The notes: generated by a model from the sequence alone, not told the origin. A stretch of 64,000 nucleotides of DNA from Saururus chinensis (GCA_035235625.1 CP141140.1:16388685-16452684); one strand, 5' to 3'; positions 12,198 to 24,314 are shown, numbered from the stretch's first letter. Translations and numbers: made by a program.

Positions 12198-13696
12198 GAG
12201 AGAGGATGAGGAGGAAGGAGGAGAGAAACAGCAGGGAAGCTTGACCACGGCCATGTGTGGGGGATGGGGGAGGAGCAGCCGCCTTTTAATACCGTCAGCC
12301 AGGGTTCAATCATGGATTTTCTGCGGACTGTTTGACTTTGTGTATTTGAAAATGTAATGTTAGCTCGCGTCTCCGTCTGCTCACTTCAGGCGCGCTAGGA
12401 TTCTCGGGCCCAAGTAGGTGTATGTGGCTATCGTTGCTAACCTGTAGCGAGCATAAGGCATCAACCGTAATTAGTATGATTAACTGAAGAAGATTTTTTA
12501 CAGCAAAATTATGGTGTTAAAGTAAGAATTATAATATTAAAGTAAGTTCTAAAGGTCGACTCCGCTTGCGTTACGTTCGCGAACTAGAAGACCGTCAAAC
12601 TAAATTCAAATATACTTATATTTAGTTTAGCTTAAAGTTTGAAAAAAATTAAATTTATATTATATTCCCTTTTTTATATTATTAGTTATAATAATAATAA
12701 TTTTTAAAAAATGATGAAACTCACGTCTTTAGAAATTAAGTCTATGATATTTTTTAAAATATTTAATTATTTAAATTGAATAAAATAGAATTATTAATAT
12801 ATATATATATATATATTATTAAATAAAGCCAATAATTTGGCACACTATCAAAGTTTCAACTCTTATTTAATATATAATTTTTATTTTTTTTATGTACAAC
12901 TACTTCGATCTTTTTTATTATAGAAGATACTCCTATATATTATATCTTATAAGAACTAGAATTATTTTTTATAGAACTTTACTCCCTCATCGTGTAGTTT
13001 AAATTAAGAAATTAAAATTGAATATAATTATTTAATTTAATTTTATAATCTTAATTTATTAGACTATTTTTTATATTAGTAATTATTTTCTTTAAATACC
13101 TCTAGGCTACCATTTAAAAAACAAGCAATGATCGCCAATAAAAATAATTTAAATTTGAAATTAAAATTTCAAACTCAAGTACAAACGGTATATAGTTTAA
13201 CAATACTTAACTCATTAACACCCCTAAGTAAAATATTAACCACTAAAATTAAATTATTTTATTAAAATTAAATTAAAAAAAGTTTATAACAATTACACTT
13301 GAAGAACTATAATCTAACTAAGTGAACTTTGTGGAAGGCCATGCGTTCTGTCTATTTTACCATACTTATATTTAAAGCGTACAACGAGCTTAGTTTATAA
13401 GTGACCCAATAACCAATTCTGACAGTTGGGCAATGGCCTCTTGAAGGCTCTCTTTGGGTAAAGTCTCGAAGGCTTGAATGACAGATATCATTTCCTTCAA
13501 TTTCACAAGTTCGTCCTAACATCTGCTACAGAGATAATGACTTGACGAGCTGCAAAAGGTGGTTTTGCCTCTTCTGCTTCACCCTTTACCAAAAAACAAA
13601 AAATCTATAATCGAAACACCACTATTTATGATATAAACACCTTATTCCCCATACATATTTGCCTCGCTAAAGATAGCCTCAATAAAGTTTATTATG

Positions 13697-13898
13697 CACC
13701 CCCCTTATAAATTAATAGCTTTATTTAAATAAAAACTTTATTTTATATAAATATTTTTGTTTTGTTAAATTTAAGTGGCAAGGTATTCAAGAATAAGTGT
13801 TATAATTTTATTTTTTCTTCTCTTGGATAAAAGTTTTATTATTTTATAAAAATTATTATTTTTTTAAATATAGATATTAATATAAGACGGAGAAAGTA
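13697..13898. mobile_element. degenerate Stowaway-like MITE
   Basis: Starts near CCCCCTTATAAATTAATAGC, carries the family interior ('aaattattatttttttaaatatag') and ends ...AAGACGGAGAAAGTA. Both ends have diverged from CTCCCT/AGGGAG, so the boundaries are approximate. Confidence 0.5.
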
Positions 13899-14897
13899 AA
13901 TAGGAATCAACAAAAAAGTTGTGTGAAACATTTGGCCCCCATGTTATCTTATGCTTCCATGCAAAAAATTTCATATTAGTGAGGCGCATGTTACCACGTA
14001 GGCTCATGCCCACATGTGGGCCATATCATTTTTTGGTAGGTTTGTATGGCCAACTAGGGTCAAACATATACTTTCACCCTCAAGCATTTTTTATGCTTCC
14101 CTTTGATCATGAGCTTGGCGTAAGTTATACATGGGAGCTATTAATATTTTAAATTGATGGTGTATATATTAGCACACATTAGCATAAGTGATATTGAGTC
14201 AAATGTGCTCTAGCATGCGTGTTGTCAATCTAAAATATTAGTGACTCACGGTGGGCTAATTATCAGTGAGAAACATAAAAAACTCTTTTTTCTAAATAAA
14301 GTCTTTGTTGTAACATATCTTGCAAAGCATGTCTTAGTACATCACATATTGTCGTATCTTAATATGATGGCACATGGGTAGGTGTATTTGAATCATTTTT
14401 TGCCTATATTTTATATGTCAGGCCTACGTGTGAATGCGAGAGCCCAAACATTGCGTGCTATTGGATATTAATTTGACAACACACATAATTCAAGGGGCAA
14501 ATTAGTTTCTACCCCTTGCGCATCCGCATCCGAATCTCAATCCATTGGCCATGATGCATAGGCTCACGCTAACGTGTGTGAGCCCACGCTCATATATACC
14601 TTTTCCTCTATATTTTGTATGAATTGTTAGATTATAGTTTGATGGCTCGCAATGTGCTCAATGTACGTGTCCTCTTGATGCACATGAAACATCTTAACTA
14701 ATCTCTTCTAAACAATGAATATGATTTTTTCACTATTATGGTTGAGTAATCTTTCGGTTAATATTTCATTAACTATATGTGTTGAAGTGACTCTACTTGT
14801 GACATTTTTATGCAAAGGCATGAGCGAAGGTCCATTCATTAACCACTAAAAATATACATTATGATCTCACTATGTTCAGTGTGGTTGTGAAAATTTT

Positions 14898-15094
14898 TCT
14901 TCCATCCCATATTAATAGCTACATTTAGAAAAATAATAGTTTTTATTGGATGGTGAAGCTCACATCTAAAATAAGGGATAATAAGCTTATAATACTTTTT
15001 TTAAGTACCCAACTACTTAAATATAACATAATAGACCTATTAGTATGGAAAAAAAAAATTGTCAAATGGAGCTATTAATTTAGGATGGAGGGAG
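14898..15094. mobile_element. Stowaway-like MITE
   Basis: The left end (TTCTTCCATCCCATATTAAT) and right end (ATTTAGGATGGAGGGAG) are inverted copies, with TA just after the right end. The size (about 197 bp) and sequence match the other copies in this window. Confidence 0.7.
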
Positions 15095-15642
15095 TACATA
15101 CTTCTCCACAAGCTAGTGATGCTTCACAAGACAATATGAAAAACATATTCACACTGAAAGTACAATAATCATAGCAAGAATCAAATAAATTAAACTCTCA
15201 TATATATGGCAAATACAAGAACACATTCGCTGAAGAGGACCTCAAACTCTATTCTCACAAGCAAGCAAAGTCCAAATGATTTGCTAAAAGCTAATTTGGC
15301 AAGCAGGCTCTAGCCACCAGCAACAAACACCAAGGGAAGGGCAAAACACCAACCAACATGTTCTTGATCCACGGCCTCCGGTGAAGAGCCACTTACAACT
15401 CCAACAAACTGCACAAGCCACTCTAAATGTAGGAGCGCACACCCACCACAATTGAAAACAAAAATCATAAAACCCTCGTACCTCTACTAATTAACTCAAG
15501 GAGCATATACATGGTGCATGCCCATAGGGAGATTAGCCACTACGACTTTATCATTACCGGCAATAGAATTGTCCCATCCAAATAGAGGTGAGAAACTAAC
15601 ACATGACCGGAATAAGAGTAATGTTATTATGACATTAAAAAA

Positions 15643-15753
15643 GATACGTCAAAAAGCAACTTCATCTTCCCAAAATCATTGATGAGTGGGACTCATAAAA
15701 ATGTGTCCACTCATCAATGATTTTGGGAAGATGAAGTAACATTTTGACGTATC
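15643..15753. repeat. near-perfect hairpin (small foldback element)
   Basis: The arms 15659-15689 and 15707-15737 are perfect 31-bp inverted copies separated by a 17-base loop. After a short mismatch the pairing resumes with GATACGTC/GACGTATC at the outer edges. Weaker similarity (AGTAATGTT against AGTGATGTT in reverse) suggests the whole element runs from about 15617 to 15768. It is probably a young MITE. A transcript across it would fold into a long double-stranded stem. Confidence 0.75.
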
Positions 15754-17309
15754 ATTCTCAACATCACTTAAGCATTTTCCCCATAATAAGGGTGGGTATA
15801 AGGATTTGGTGGAGAGGGGAGGCCGAGAAGATGAAAAGAAAAAAAAGAAAGGGGGCAGAGGTAGAGAATGGGCAAATATAGAAGGCAATGGCAAGGATAT
15901 AGAATGAGGGCAATCAAAATTTAATACCATGTTTTAATTGAAAAGAGAAAACAAGTCTCACAGGGAGATCCACCTTACACTAAGTTTTGATTGAGCATAA
16001 ACTAGTATAAGAAAATCATTATCCAGCATAAAATAGGTATCTCATACCTTTTCAATGAAAATTTATTTACCAAGTCATTTACCTTCTCAACTTCCCATCT
16101 TCCCATATTCTTCAACTAACAACCCTAATGATCTTCTCCAACAACCAACTCAATGGGAAGAGGACTCCAATCAATTTTCTTTTTCACAATAAAGACAAAA
16201 TGGTGATGTTGGGTATAAGTGCCACAAAATGTAAGGTGACTAGTTTAAAAATACCCTAGAATATCCTTTCTCATGTGAGGTAAACATAAAAAATACTGCG
16301 TCTTAGAAATCAAATGGAGCTATTCTATATAAGAAAATATATCTTAGTTCTCCATTAGAGTACATGTATTCTAATGGATAACTTGTTTTCCAGTACACAA
16401 GAAAATATGCTCCAAAATAAAATACACAATAATAGTTAGCAAAAATAATTGAAAATGATCCATAAGTACCAATTATTGTCAAAATTGGCATCATGTTTTA
16501 AAAATGCAAAAACAACTTCTATATTTTCTAATGAAACAACATATGCTTCTTAATGAATTGTTATAGAACTTTCAAATATTTTTTAATAAGAAAACTGGGT
16601 TGTCCCACAGGTCCATTATTACAGGCCAAACTTGGGTCTTATATATTTACACTAGAAAAATCTTCTTTCATATGTAGGGGTATTTCAAATGCTATTCCAA
16701 TGGTATTTCAAAAAATTTCGTCGTTTTAAACATATGTTTATAGCATGAGATGTGTCATGACACGGTCAAGCAAATGTTTCCGTTTTCCCCTATTTTTTTA
16801 CCAACACGATTATTAGATTTGTAAGTCTATAGCAAGGTGTACCACACAATACTAATTTGAGAGTAATGCTATAAAACATGTAACCATGACCAAGTGATTT
16901 AAGGTTGTTTGGGAACGATAACCTTTTGAGGGTCACTGAAATTGTTATATCCTTCGTCCATCAAGGTCTTGTCCGTAAACAGAGTTAGTTGAATCGGACA
17001 AGGCCTCGGACACTTTTGAGACGGGCTTGCGAAACGGCCAATCCATTCCACCCCCTAACCCAATCGCAAGATCTCATACAGTTGACTGTTGAGCTAGTGG
17101 ACTCGAATCACGGTTGGGAGTTGGGTTCAGCGGTTTGGTCCAGGGAGTTGCAAGAAAAGGTGGGCTTTCATTGCGAACGTTCAAATGTTTGATGTTAGGC
17201 CCATGATCGGCCATTTAGCTGCTCTGCTATTCGCTACTGTGTCTGAAAGTCCCACCTCTACAACGTCTGGTGTTTGAATGCCGCAGTCTGGTTTCTTTCC
17301 TGAAATGCA

Positions 17310-19169
17310 ATGATGAACTCGGTGAATGACGGGAAGGAGATGAGGGAGAAGGAAGGTCAAGAAACGTCTGATTCTGAGTTGGACAACGGAGTGAAGAATT
17401 TCCTGGAATCTCTTCCGTCAAATGGCAAATTAGAGGAAGACGGGAAATCAGACATGCAAGAAGCATCAGCAATGCCATACACCATGGAAGCCGAGGGTGA
17501 AACAGAGAAGGAGAAGATGGTTGAAGGCGGAATATCATTCTCTGATCAAGACTCTCCAAAACCTGAGTCCGCGGAAACAATGCGGATTGAAAAGGAGGAG
17601 AAACGGGAGGGAGGCGGAGAACACGGCAAGAACGACGATGCAGCAAGGATCGACCACCCGGCGGGCTCTCCTCTGCCAGGCACTATGGCCGCCACAGAAG
17701 ACATAGAAGGAGGGAAGAAGGAAGAACAAGGACCAGGTTCAGGCCAAAGCCTCAAATCAAGAAAGGGATCGGCGCGGGCCGCTGTGATCAAGTCGGAGAA
17801 GAAACAAAAAAGAAAGCGGTGGACAAGAGAAGAAGAGGACTACCTTCAGGCCGCAGCTAAAAAACACCGGTACCACCAAGGAGAAGTAGACTGGTGGAGT
17901 ATTGATTTACCAGGAAGAACCGTTTCCGCGATGCAGAGTAAGCTGGAGGCATTACGGAGGAGGTCTGCCAGAGTGAATCCCGCCGCCGGTGGAGGTGGCC
18001 CAGTTTCCGTCCCGGCTCCAGAGCCCATTATGCGCTCGTGCCCTGTCTCAGGATCTGCTCCTGGAGGCGGTGATCTCGTTTCAAATTTGGCGTCTCCGGC
18101 AGGGCCGGGCACACCTGCCGCCTCCATACTCTTACGTAATAATCATCAACTTTCTCCACAACCCATCTTTCGCTCGCGCCAGGTCTCCGAAGCTGCTCTC
18201 GTTTCAAATTTGGAGCCACCGGTGGGGTTGCGCTCACTTCCCGCCGCCACATTCTTGCCTAAAGTCTGTCCTCGTGCTCCGTTCCATTGCGCGCCACCGG
18301 CCGAGTTGGGCTCGCTTGCCGCCCCTGCATTTCATCATCTTGCACATATAAATAGGACGCCACCGGAAGGCATGGACTCAAATTTTGCGCCACCGGAAGG
18401 TATGGGCGCAAATTTGGCTCCACCGGCCGGGCCGGGCACACTTGCCGCCTCCACACTCTTGCGTACTTGTCATCGTCTTGCTCCACAGTCCGACTTTCGC
18501 TCGAACCCGGTCTCTGAATCTGCTCTCATTTCAAATTTGGAGCCACCGGCAGGGCTACGTTCACTTCCCGCCGCCACATCCTTGCCTAAAGTCTGTCATC
18601 GTGCTCCGGTCAATTGCGCGCCACCGGCCGAGTGGGGCTCACTTGCCGCCCCTGCACGTCACCATCTTGCATGCGTCAACAGGGCGCCAGGCGGACCACC
18701 GGCAGGCATGGGTTCAAATTTGGCGCCACCGACCGGACTGTGCTCATTTCCTGCCTCCACACTAATGCCTACAGGCGCTCATCTTGCTCCGGTCAATTGC
18801 ACGCCACCGGAAGATCTGGGTTCACTTCCGGCCTCTGCGATCTTGTCTGATGTCAATAATCCTGCTCCGGTCAGTTTGACTACATCGCGCAAGTTGAGCT
18901 CGCTTCCGGTGACTGCACTTTCGCCTGATTACCCTGAGCTGGCTCATATAGATTGGGAGCCGAGCTCACCAGCTGCCTCTGTACTTTTGGGGGATGACAA
19001 CGGTTTTGCTACCATTAGTTGGTCACCGGACCCATTTCTGGTCTTCAACTCCCCGCCCTCCGCAAGCAACCACCGGGGTGAAGAGGCAGAGCAGCAACCG
19101 TCGGCCAGAGCAAGTGGCCGTTCTGGACTGAAATCAGCGAAACTCTCACATGATCATCCACCTGGGTGA
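17310..19169 (+). CDS. MYB/SANT-like protein with Ala/Pro-rich repeat tail
   Basis: A complete intronless frame of 619 residues starting at ATGATG; the sequence does not decide which of the two ATGs is used. Residues 1-160 are acidic and charged. Residues about 165-220 form one MYB/SANT-like domain: a basic lead KKQKRKRW, then TREEEDYL, a DWWSIDLPGRT segment and SAMQSKLEALRRR. Tryptophans at MYB-like spacing and the GRT turn support a DNA-binding or chromatin role, but a single repeat can also bind protein. From about 220 to 590 the protein is built of degenerate units such as APPAGLGSL-PAS-LL and APVNCAPPAE. A block of 109 codons is duplicated in frame, 327 bases apart (from 18102 and from 18429). 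The tail is probably disordered. The gene is GC-rich in AT-rich surroundings. I do not recognise a named orthologue. A lineage-specific gene or a decaying family member are both possible; the long intact frame favours a real gene. Confidence 0.7.
   Translation: MMNSVNDGKEMREKEGQETSDSELDNGVKNFLESLPSNGKLEEDGKSDMQEASAMPYTMEAEGETEKEKMVEGGISFSDQDSPKPESAETMRIEKEEKREGGGEHGKNDDAARIDHPAGSPLPGTMAATEDIEGGKKEEQGPGSGQSLKSRKGSARAAVIKSEKKQKRKRWTREEEDYLQAAAKKHRYHQGEVDWWSIDLPGRTVSAMQSKLEALRRRSARVNPAAGGGGPVSVPAPEPIMRSCPVSGSAPGGGDLVSNLASPAGPGTPAASILLRNNHQLSPQPIFRSRQVSEAALVSNLEPPVGLRSLPAATFLPKVCPRAPFHCAPPAELGSLAAPAFHHLAHINRTPPEGMDSNFAPPEGMGANLAPPAGPGTLAASTLLRTCHRLAPQSDFRSNPVSESALISNLEPPAGLRSLPAATSLPKVCHRAPVNCAPPAEWGSLAAPARHHLACVNRAPGGPPAGMGSNLAPPTGLCSFPASTLMPTGAHLAPVNCTPPEDLGSLPASAILSDVNNPAPVSLTTSRKLSSLPVTALSPDYPELAHIDWEPSSPAASVLLGDDNGFATISWSPDPFLVFNSPPSASNHRGEEAEQQPSARASGRSGLKSAKLSHDHPPG
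18060..18770 (+). repeat. in-frame tandem repeats in the MYB-like gene
   Basis: GC-rich coding repeats built on 'gcgccaccgg...ttggcgcc' and 'tcacttcccgccgccac'. The stretch from 18102 (GGGCCGGGCACA) recurs from 18429 at an offset of exactly 327 bases, so the reading frame is kept. The two blocks differ at scattered sites, so the duplication is not recent. Confidence 0.8.
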
Positions 19170-20315
19170 CTGTTCAACATCGATTACAGTTGGTCATGGT
19201 AGCCTCCCCACTCCCATCTTCTTCAATTTGCAAATGCATGCATTACTATTACCTTGTGAGACAAGTAGAGCTGTGTGTATAATTTGTTCAGTGTCGGCAA
19301 GTTGTGCTCCTGGTTCATTTCATTTGAATCATTTAGAACGGTAGAAACGTCCGAAGTCATATTGGCGGGAAATCAATTTTCTTTTAAAACATTATGATAT
19401 GAAGATTTAATTGATATATCTCTTTCTTAATTCAACTTTCAATCTTGTGGTATGCCTTTTTAATCATATTTTTAGCTTTCTTTGAATGCACTTCGGATAT
19501 GGTCATTCAATTAGGGTTGGTCCTAGGTTAAGTAGCTGGTGGGCAATTTGTGCCTCTTTTGTCATTATCTATAAACATAGCCTCTTGGTCTTGGGTAATT
19601 GGATGAAGGCTGAACCAGTTGGAGTTGGAGTTGGAGTTGGAGAGAATGAAAGAGGTGTTAGACAACTTTAGCATATAATAAAAGTAGATATATATATTAT
19701 TTTCTTTATTTGTAGTAAAATTATTAAATAAATTAATTTATTTTAAAAAGCTAAATAGAGCGACTAATGTGGGCATAAGGAATATTTAGTAATTAACTTT
19801 AAAGGACTCGAATGTAACATTGTCATGGTTGTATTTAAATTGTTAAGAATTTAAGTAAAAGAAAATGATGCGTAAGAATAGTTTTAGAGAAATAAAAATC
19901 ATCATTTATATAATGAATGCAAATTGCATTTAAAAGTTAACTAGAGCTCTGATAAATAGCTAGATGAGGTCTTTGTCCGTGGTCGTATTCAGAAATTGGT
20001 AGATAAAAGAATTTGGCAAAATGTACTTACAGTCACCTCAAACACATACGCCCGGACTTTAGACGATAGACATCCATGACCACCCTTATTCTCAAAGCTC
20101 AGAATGTCATCTTCATTTCTGTTGTATTGCGGATTAGTTCGAACAAGGTCTTAGACACATTGTTCCCCTCTCTCCCTCGTGCGCACTCATTACCTTGACT
20201 AATGATTGTTGTCTTTGTGGCTGTTGAAATTTTGTATCCTACATTGGCTTCATACCATTTCCAAATTAAACTGTGATTTTCTAATATATTTTTTAATATT
20301 TTTGTTCCAAAAAAC
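19170..20315. other. intergenic region after the MYB-like gene
   Basis: Presumably begins with the 3' untranslated region of the MYB-like gene. It contains a short GTTGGA run ('gttggagttggagttgga', near 19618-19640). Nothing else is supported. Confidence 0.5.
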
Positions 20316-20602
20316 TAGGCTGGATAACGAGCCGAGCAGGCTTGGCTCGGCTTGGCTTGAATTAGGCTTGACTCGATTCGGGCTCAGCTCGAACTCAATT
20401 CGAGCTTAAATAGGCTCAAGCCGAGTTCGAGCAGACCCCTACTCGACTCGGCTCAAATAAAACTCAAACTCGACGCTACTCGGCTCAAACTCGAATATAA
20501 TTTTAAAATTATATATAAATAATATATAAAAAATAAATAATACGTGTATATGCATATTTTATATAAACATAATTATTAATTTAAATATATATTTATGACA
20601 TG

Positions 20603-20683
20603 CTCCCTTCGTTCTAGATTAATAGCTCCATTTGTTTAGTTTATTTTGAAAAATCAAATGGAGCTATTAATCTTGGATGAATG

Positions 20684-20686
<3 letters not shown>
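20603..20686. repeat. short Stowaway-like palindrome nested in hAT copy 2
   Basis: The arms 'attaatagctccatttg' and 'caaatggagctattaat' are inverted copies around a short centre. The left end CTCCCTTCGTTC is of the Stowaway type. Confidence 0.7.

Positions 20687-20715
<29 letters not shown>
20687..20715. repeat. AT microsatellite
   Basis: Uninterrupted (AT)n beside the nested Stowaway-like palindrome, inside the hAT-type element. Confidence 0.85.
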
Positions 20716-20716
<1 letters not shown>

Positions 20717-22779
20717 AATACTATGTATCATATATATATACACTGACGTATGTGAGCCCAAACTCATATAAATTTTTTTCATGATATATATCCTTGTGAA
20801 ATTATAATAAATATATAATTTTTATATATAATATATATTTTTTAAAAATAAAAATATTGGAGACACAAAAACTTTGGTTTTTGAAGATTAACTAAAATTA
20901 GTTCAATTGAAAAACCAAATGGAAGTATAAGTATATGATAGAAGCTCAACATGATATCATACTAATATACTTAAAAATACTTCTAAAAGAAGCATGACAT
21001 TATGGGGGACCAACCTTAGTTTATAAAAGATTGATTAGATATTCTTTTAAAAGTTGAAGCATGACATTGAGACCATCTTTAGCTTACAAAATGTATATTT
21101 TATTACATGTACTTTGGAATTTTTTAGAGGCATACTAAGGTTATAGAACAATTCTTTTATAAGTGATTTATTTGCATGTAAAGAAAATAAAATATGAAGA
21201 AGTGAATGGTAATATTGCCTAAGTGAGTTTTTATTTTATGCATTCTTTTTAGTGATTATATGCACATAAAGAGAGGAAAATAACAATGTTGCCTTTTTTG
21301 AGCATATGTAACTAAAACTTAATTGACATAGTTTTCTTATTTCCTAGTGACTATAGTTAGATGTTCAAGGTGTAGTTGTAATACTTGTTTAAATATATTT
21401 ATTAATATTTAATATTAAAAGCATATTTGTATGTGTGATACTTCATATTTATATATATTATTTTTATTTTTTTAGTTCAAGCCTAGGCTCATGATTTACT
21501 TATTTCAGTTCGAGCTTGAGCTAGAGCCAAGCTTTGGATTTCCAATTTAAGCTGAGCTCGAGCTAAAAATTTAGAGCTTATTCGAGCTTCGAGCCGAGCT
21601 CTAGCTTTAGCAGTTCGAGCTCAAGTCATAAAAGCCCAATACTTGGCTCGTTAACACCCTTACCAAAAACAACAATGATTTGCACACATAAAGCACATAT
21701 TAGAAAATTTTAAAAATGAGCACAATAGTAATTAATGATAATAAAAATAAAGCAATTAATTGCATCCAATAATTGTCAAAGAAAAAAAAATGTTATTCAC
21801 CTTCCCCATTCTCATTCTCGAGTGGGCTTGCGTTCAAACCTACCAATTTATCAAGGGCAAACATCTCGATATAAATGGGCTAAAGTAACATTAGGAATTA
21901 TTGGGCTTAATCCAATTGAGTTTGGGTTGAACTCGAGTCGAGTCAAGTTGTTTTACCTTGTGATTATTGCTTAGTTTTATAATTAGTTGCCCATAGGTAT
22001 TTAAGAAAATCAGTAATACAAAAAAGGTCAAAAAGTTGTCTAATGTGCTAGAATTGGAAAACCAAATGAAGTAATTTGAGTTGATTTTGATTTTCTAATT
22101 TATGCAATTAATACATGACAGAGGGAGTAAAATTTTATAAAAACTGGTTTTAATTCTCATGAATGAGATTATGAGATATTATCTACTTCCTTTAATGAAA
22201 GCCTAGAGGTAGTTGTACATAAAAAAGTGAAAATGATATATTGATGGAAGAAGTTGAAACTTGGGAGATATGAAATCTATATGAGGATGTCTAGCCAGAG
22301 TTGCAGCTCACTATAGTTGTGGCTCTTTAACATCATATCACGGTTACTGACGGCCAGAGAGTCAAAGAGTTATAATGAGCTACAACTTTGGTTAGTTGTT
22401 TCCAACCTATATATAGTGTGTAATATATATGTATATATATTTGAAAGAATAATACACATAATGTGAGTTTTAGCTTTTATTGAGATTTGAGCCAACTCGA
22501 GCCTAATATAAGTATGTTTCAGCTTGGTTTGACTAATTTCAAGTTCAAGCTCAAACACGAGTTGAGCTAATTTGAACGCTAGCCATGTCAAGCTTTCGAG
22601 CTTACTTTACAAATACCCCTATTAACTAGTCTTTACAAACAAGAGTGCCACCATATATGAAGCTTGAAAAACAATGGATGGCTTAAAGGTTAGATATCAT
22701 TACACAAAAATGTGTTTTATAATAACTCAAAGGTTTGGGACCTGCCCACGTAGGGCTCTAAACATGGTACAAAAAAGGC

Positions 22780-22965
22780 CGAAAGAGAGAGGAGAGAGAG
22801 TGAATAGAGAGAAGAGAGGAAAAGAGGAGAGAGAAAGTGAAGAGAGAGAATAAAGAGAGTAAATAGAGTGACAAAAGAGAGAAAAAAGGAGAGATAATAA
22901 ATAGAGAGAAAATAGAGAAAGAGGAGAGAGTAAATAGAGAGAGAGAGCAAGTGAAGAGAGGCCAA
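22780..22965. repeat. GA-rich low-complexity tract
   Basis: About 185 bases of near-pure purine (gagagaggagagagagtga and variants). Open frames across it, including a Ser/Leu-rich one on the minus strand, are composition artefacts. Confidence 0.85.
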
Positions 22966-24118
22966 GTCAGTCATTGTACTGATTTCATTCTTCACAAGGA
23001 TGAAATCACAACTTTTTTTAAAAAAAGCCACATAGGCGCTAGCGCTTTGTTGGCACCTACGTGGCCAAAGGAAGGTCTTGTTGTTGCACTGCTCACATTC
23101 ATTTCATTTTTCTCGTTAATATAAGGCTACAACCCTTTGGAGCCGACCTAGTGTGGGTTTTTAGTGATAATTACCTAGAGATGGTGATGACTACCATGTC
23201 GTTGTGTTGGGGTGGATTAATGTCATTGACCACCCAAAATCTTCTGCCTTTGAATAATGCAAATTTTCACATATTTGCAAATAATGACATCAATCATCTT
23301 ACTTCTCTAATCTCCCATCTTCGCACTCGTTCTTCCCTGCCCCCATCCTCCATCGTCAGCCACGTTGTTGCTAAGGTCAACGAAAACTCCATTGTCTCTT
23401 GTGGATCCTCTCTTCCCTTTCAAAAATGTTCCCTAAACATGTATGTATAAACTAATGGGAATTAGACTTCATAATCCTATTAGGGTTTGGGCCAAAATAG
23501 ACCCATTTGGTAGCCTAATTAACCCCTTTAAATCCAATTTATGACACAAATTAACGAAGTCCGTAGTAAATGACCCAATAATATGTATAATTCAAACAAA
23601 CGAGCCTTACACGTCATGTCTAACTTTAAACGGCCACATCTCCCTCATCAAAACATCAATTTACATATTATTAGTAGCATTTTAAAACTCTTTTTGTCTA
23701 TTTTTCATCCAGCTAAAATTCTTTTATTTGAATGTTATTCTATTGAGAAGCATAAAAAGTCAAAATTATGATTTTTCATGTGGTAGAGTTTGAACAGTTA
23801 AAAAATTCCAAAATGTTACATATTCGAGACAAGTTGCTTGATTTAAGAGAGAATAGTCCATAATTGAATACTTACAACGAAACTTGTGCAAGAACTTAGA
23901 AGAAACAAAATTTATGCGAACAACAAGCCATAATGTATGCACCTGAACCTAAAAATAGAGATGTAGACAAAAGAGATTGCTGAAATCGAACTCCAAAAGT
24001 AATGGTGAGATTGATGCAGCGAAAAAATTGGATCTGAGGTGCTTGAGGGTCATAGCACCCATGGTGTTTCATACCATGTGGAAAGTTTAGGACACAATGT
24101 GTTTCATTCCCAGTTATA

Positions 24119-24314
24119 CTCCCTTCAGTCTAAATTAATGGCTTTAGTTGGCAAAATAGTTGGTTCTATATTAATATTTTTATTTTGTTGAATTTAAGTA
24201 GTTTTCAAAAATAGTATGATAAACTTACTTTTCATTCTCTTAGATGTGGGTTTTTAGTATTTAATAAAAATTACTATTTTTCCAAGTGCAGCTATTAATA
24301 TGGAACAAATATAA
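24119..24314. mobile_element. Stowaway-like MITE
   Basis: TA followed by CTCCCTTCAGTCTAAATTAA, with the family interior 'gttgaatttaagtag' and 'tagatgtgggttttt', then 'gctattaatatgg' at the right side. The right end has diverged. Confidence 0.65.

Larger units (their letters stand above)
12044..17309. other. intergenic region between divergent genes
   Basis: The first few hundred bases are the likely promoter of the minus-strand DUF1645 gene. The rest is AT-rich and holds two Stowaway-like copies (13697-13898 and 14898-15094), part of a dispersed repeat (14131-14191) and a strong hairpin (15643-15753). The last part should contain the promoter of the MYB-like gene, but no clear core motif stands out. 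Short open frames here show no domain. Confidence 0.5.
20316..21662. mobile_element. non-autonomous hAT-type element, copy 2 (inverted relative to copy 1)
   Basis: The right end GTTAACACCCTTA and left end TAGGCTGGATAACGAGCC are degraded inverted repeats; the right end preserves the family sequence better. The flanks CAAAAAAC (20308-20315) and CCAAAAAC (21663-21670) match at 7 of 8 bases, an 8-bp hAT-type target duplication. Both ends carry 'ggctcgagctcgaac'-type subterminal repeats. The interior matches 4264-5805 in reverse orientation. No transposase is present. It carries the nested Stowaway-like piece 20603-20686 and an AT microsatellite. Confidence 0.75.

Noticed and set aside
22717-23031. 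104-codon Ser/Leu-rich minus-strand frame
   Set aside because: Composition artefact of the GAGA tract.
23061-23450. 129-codon plus-strand frame as a gene
   Set aside because: No domain, no conserved motif and repeat-rich surroundings; not enough to call a gene.
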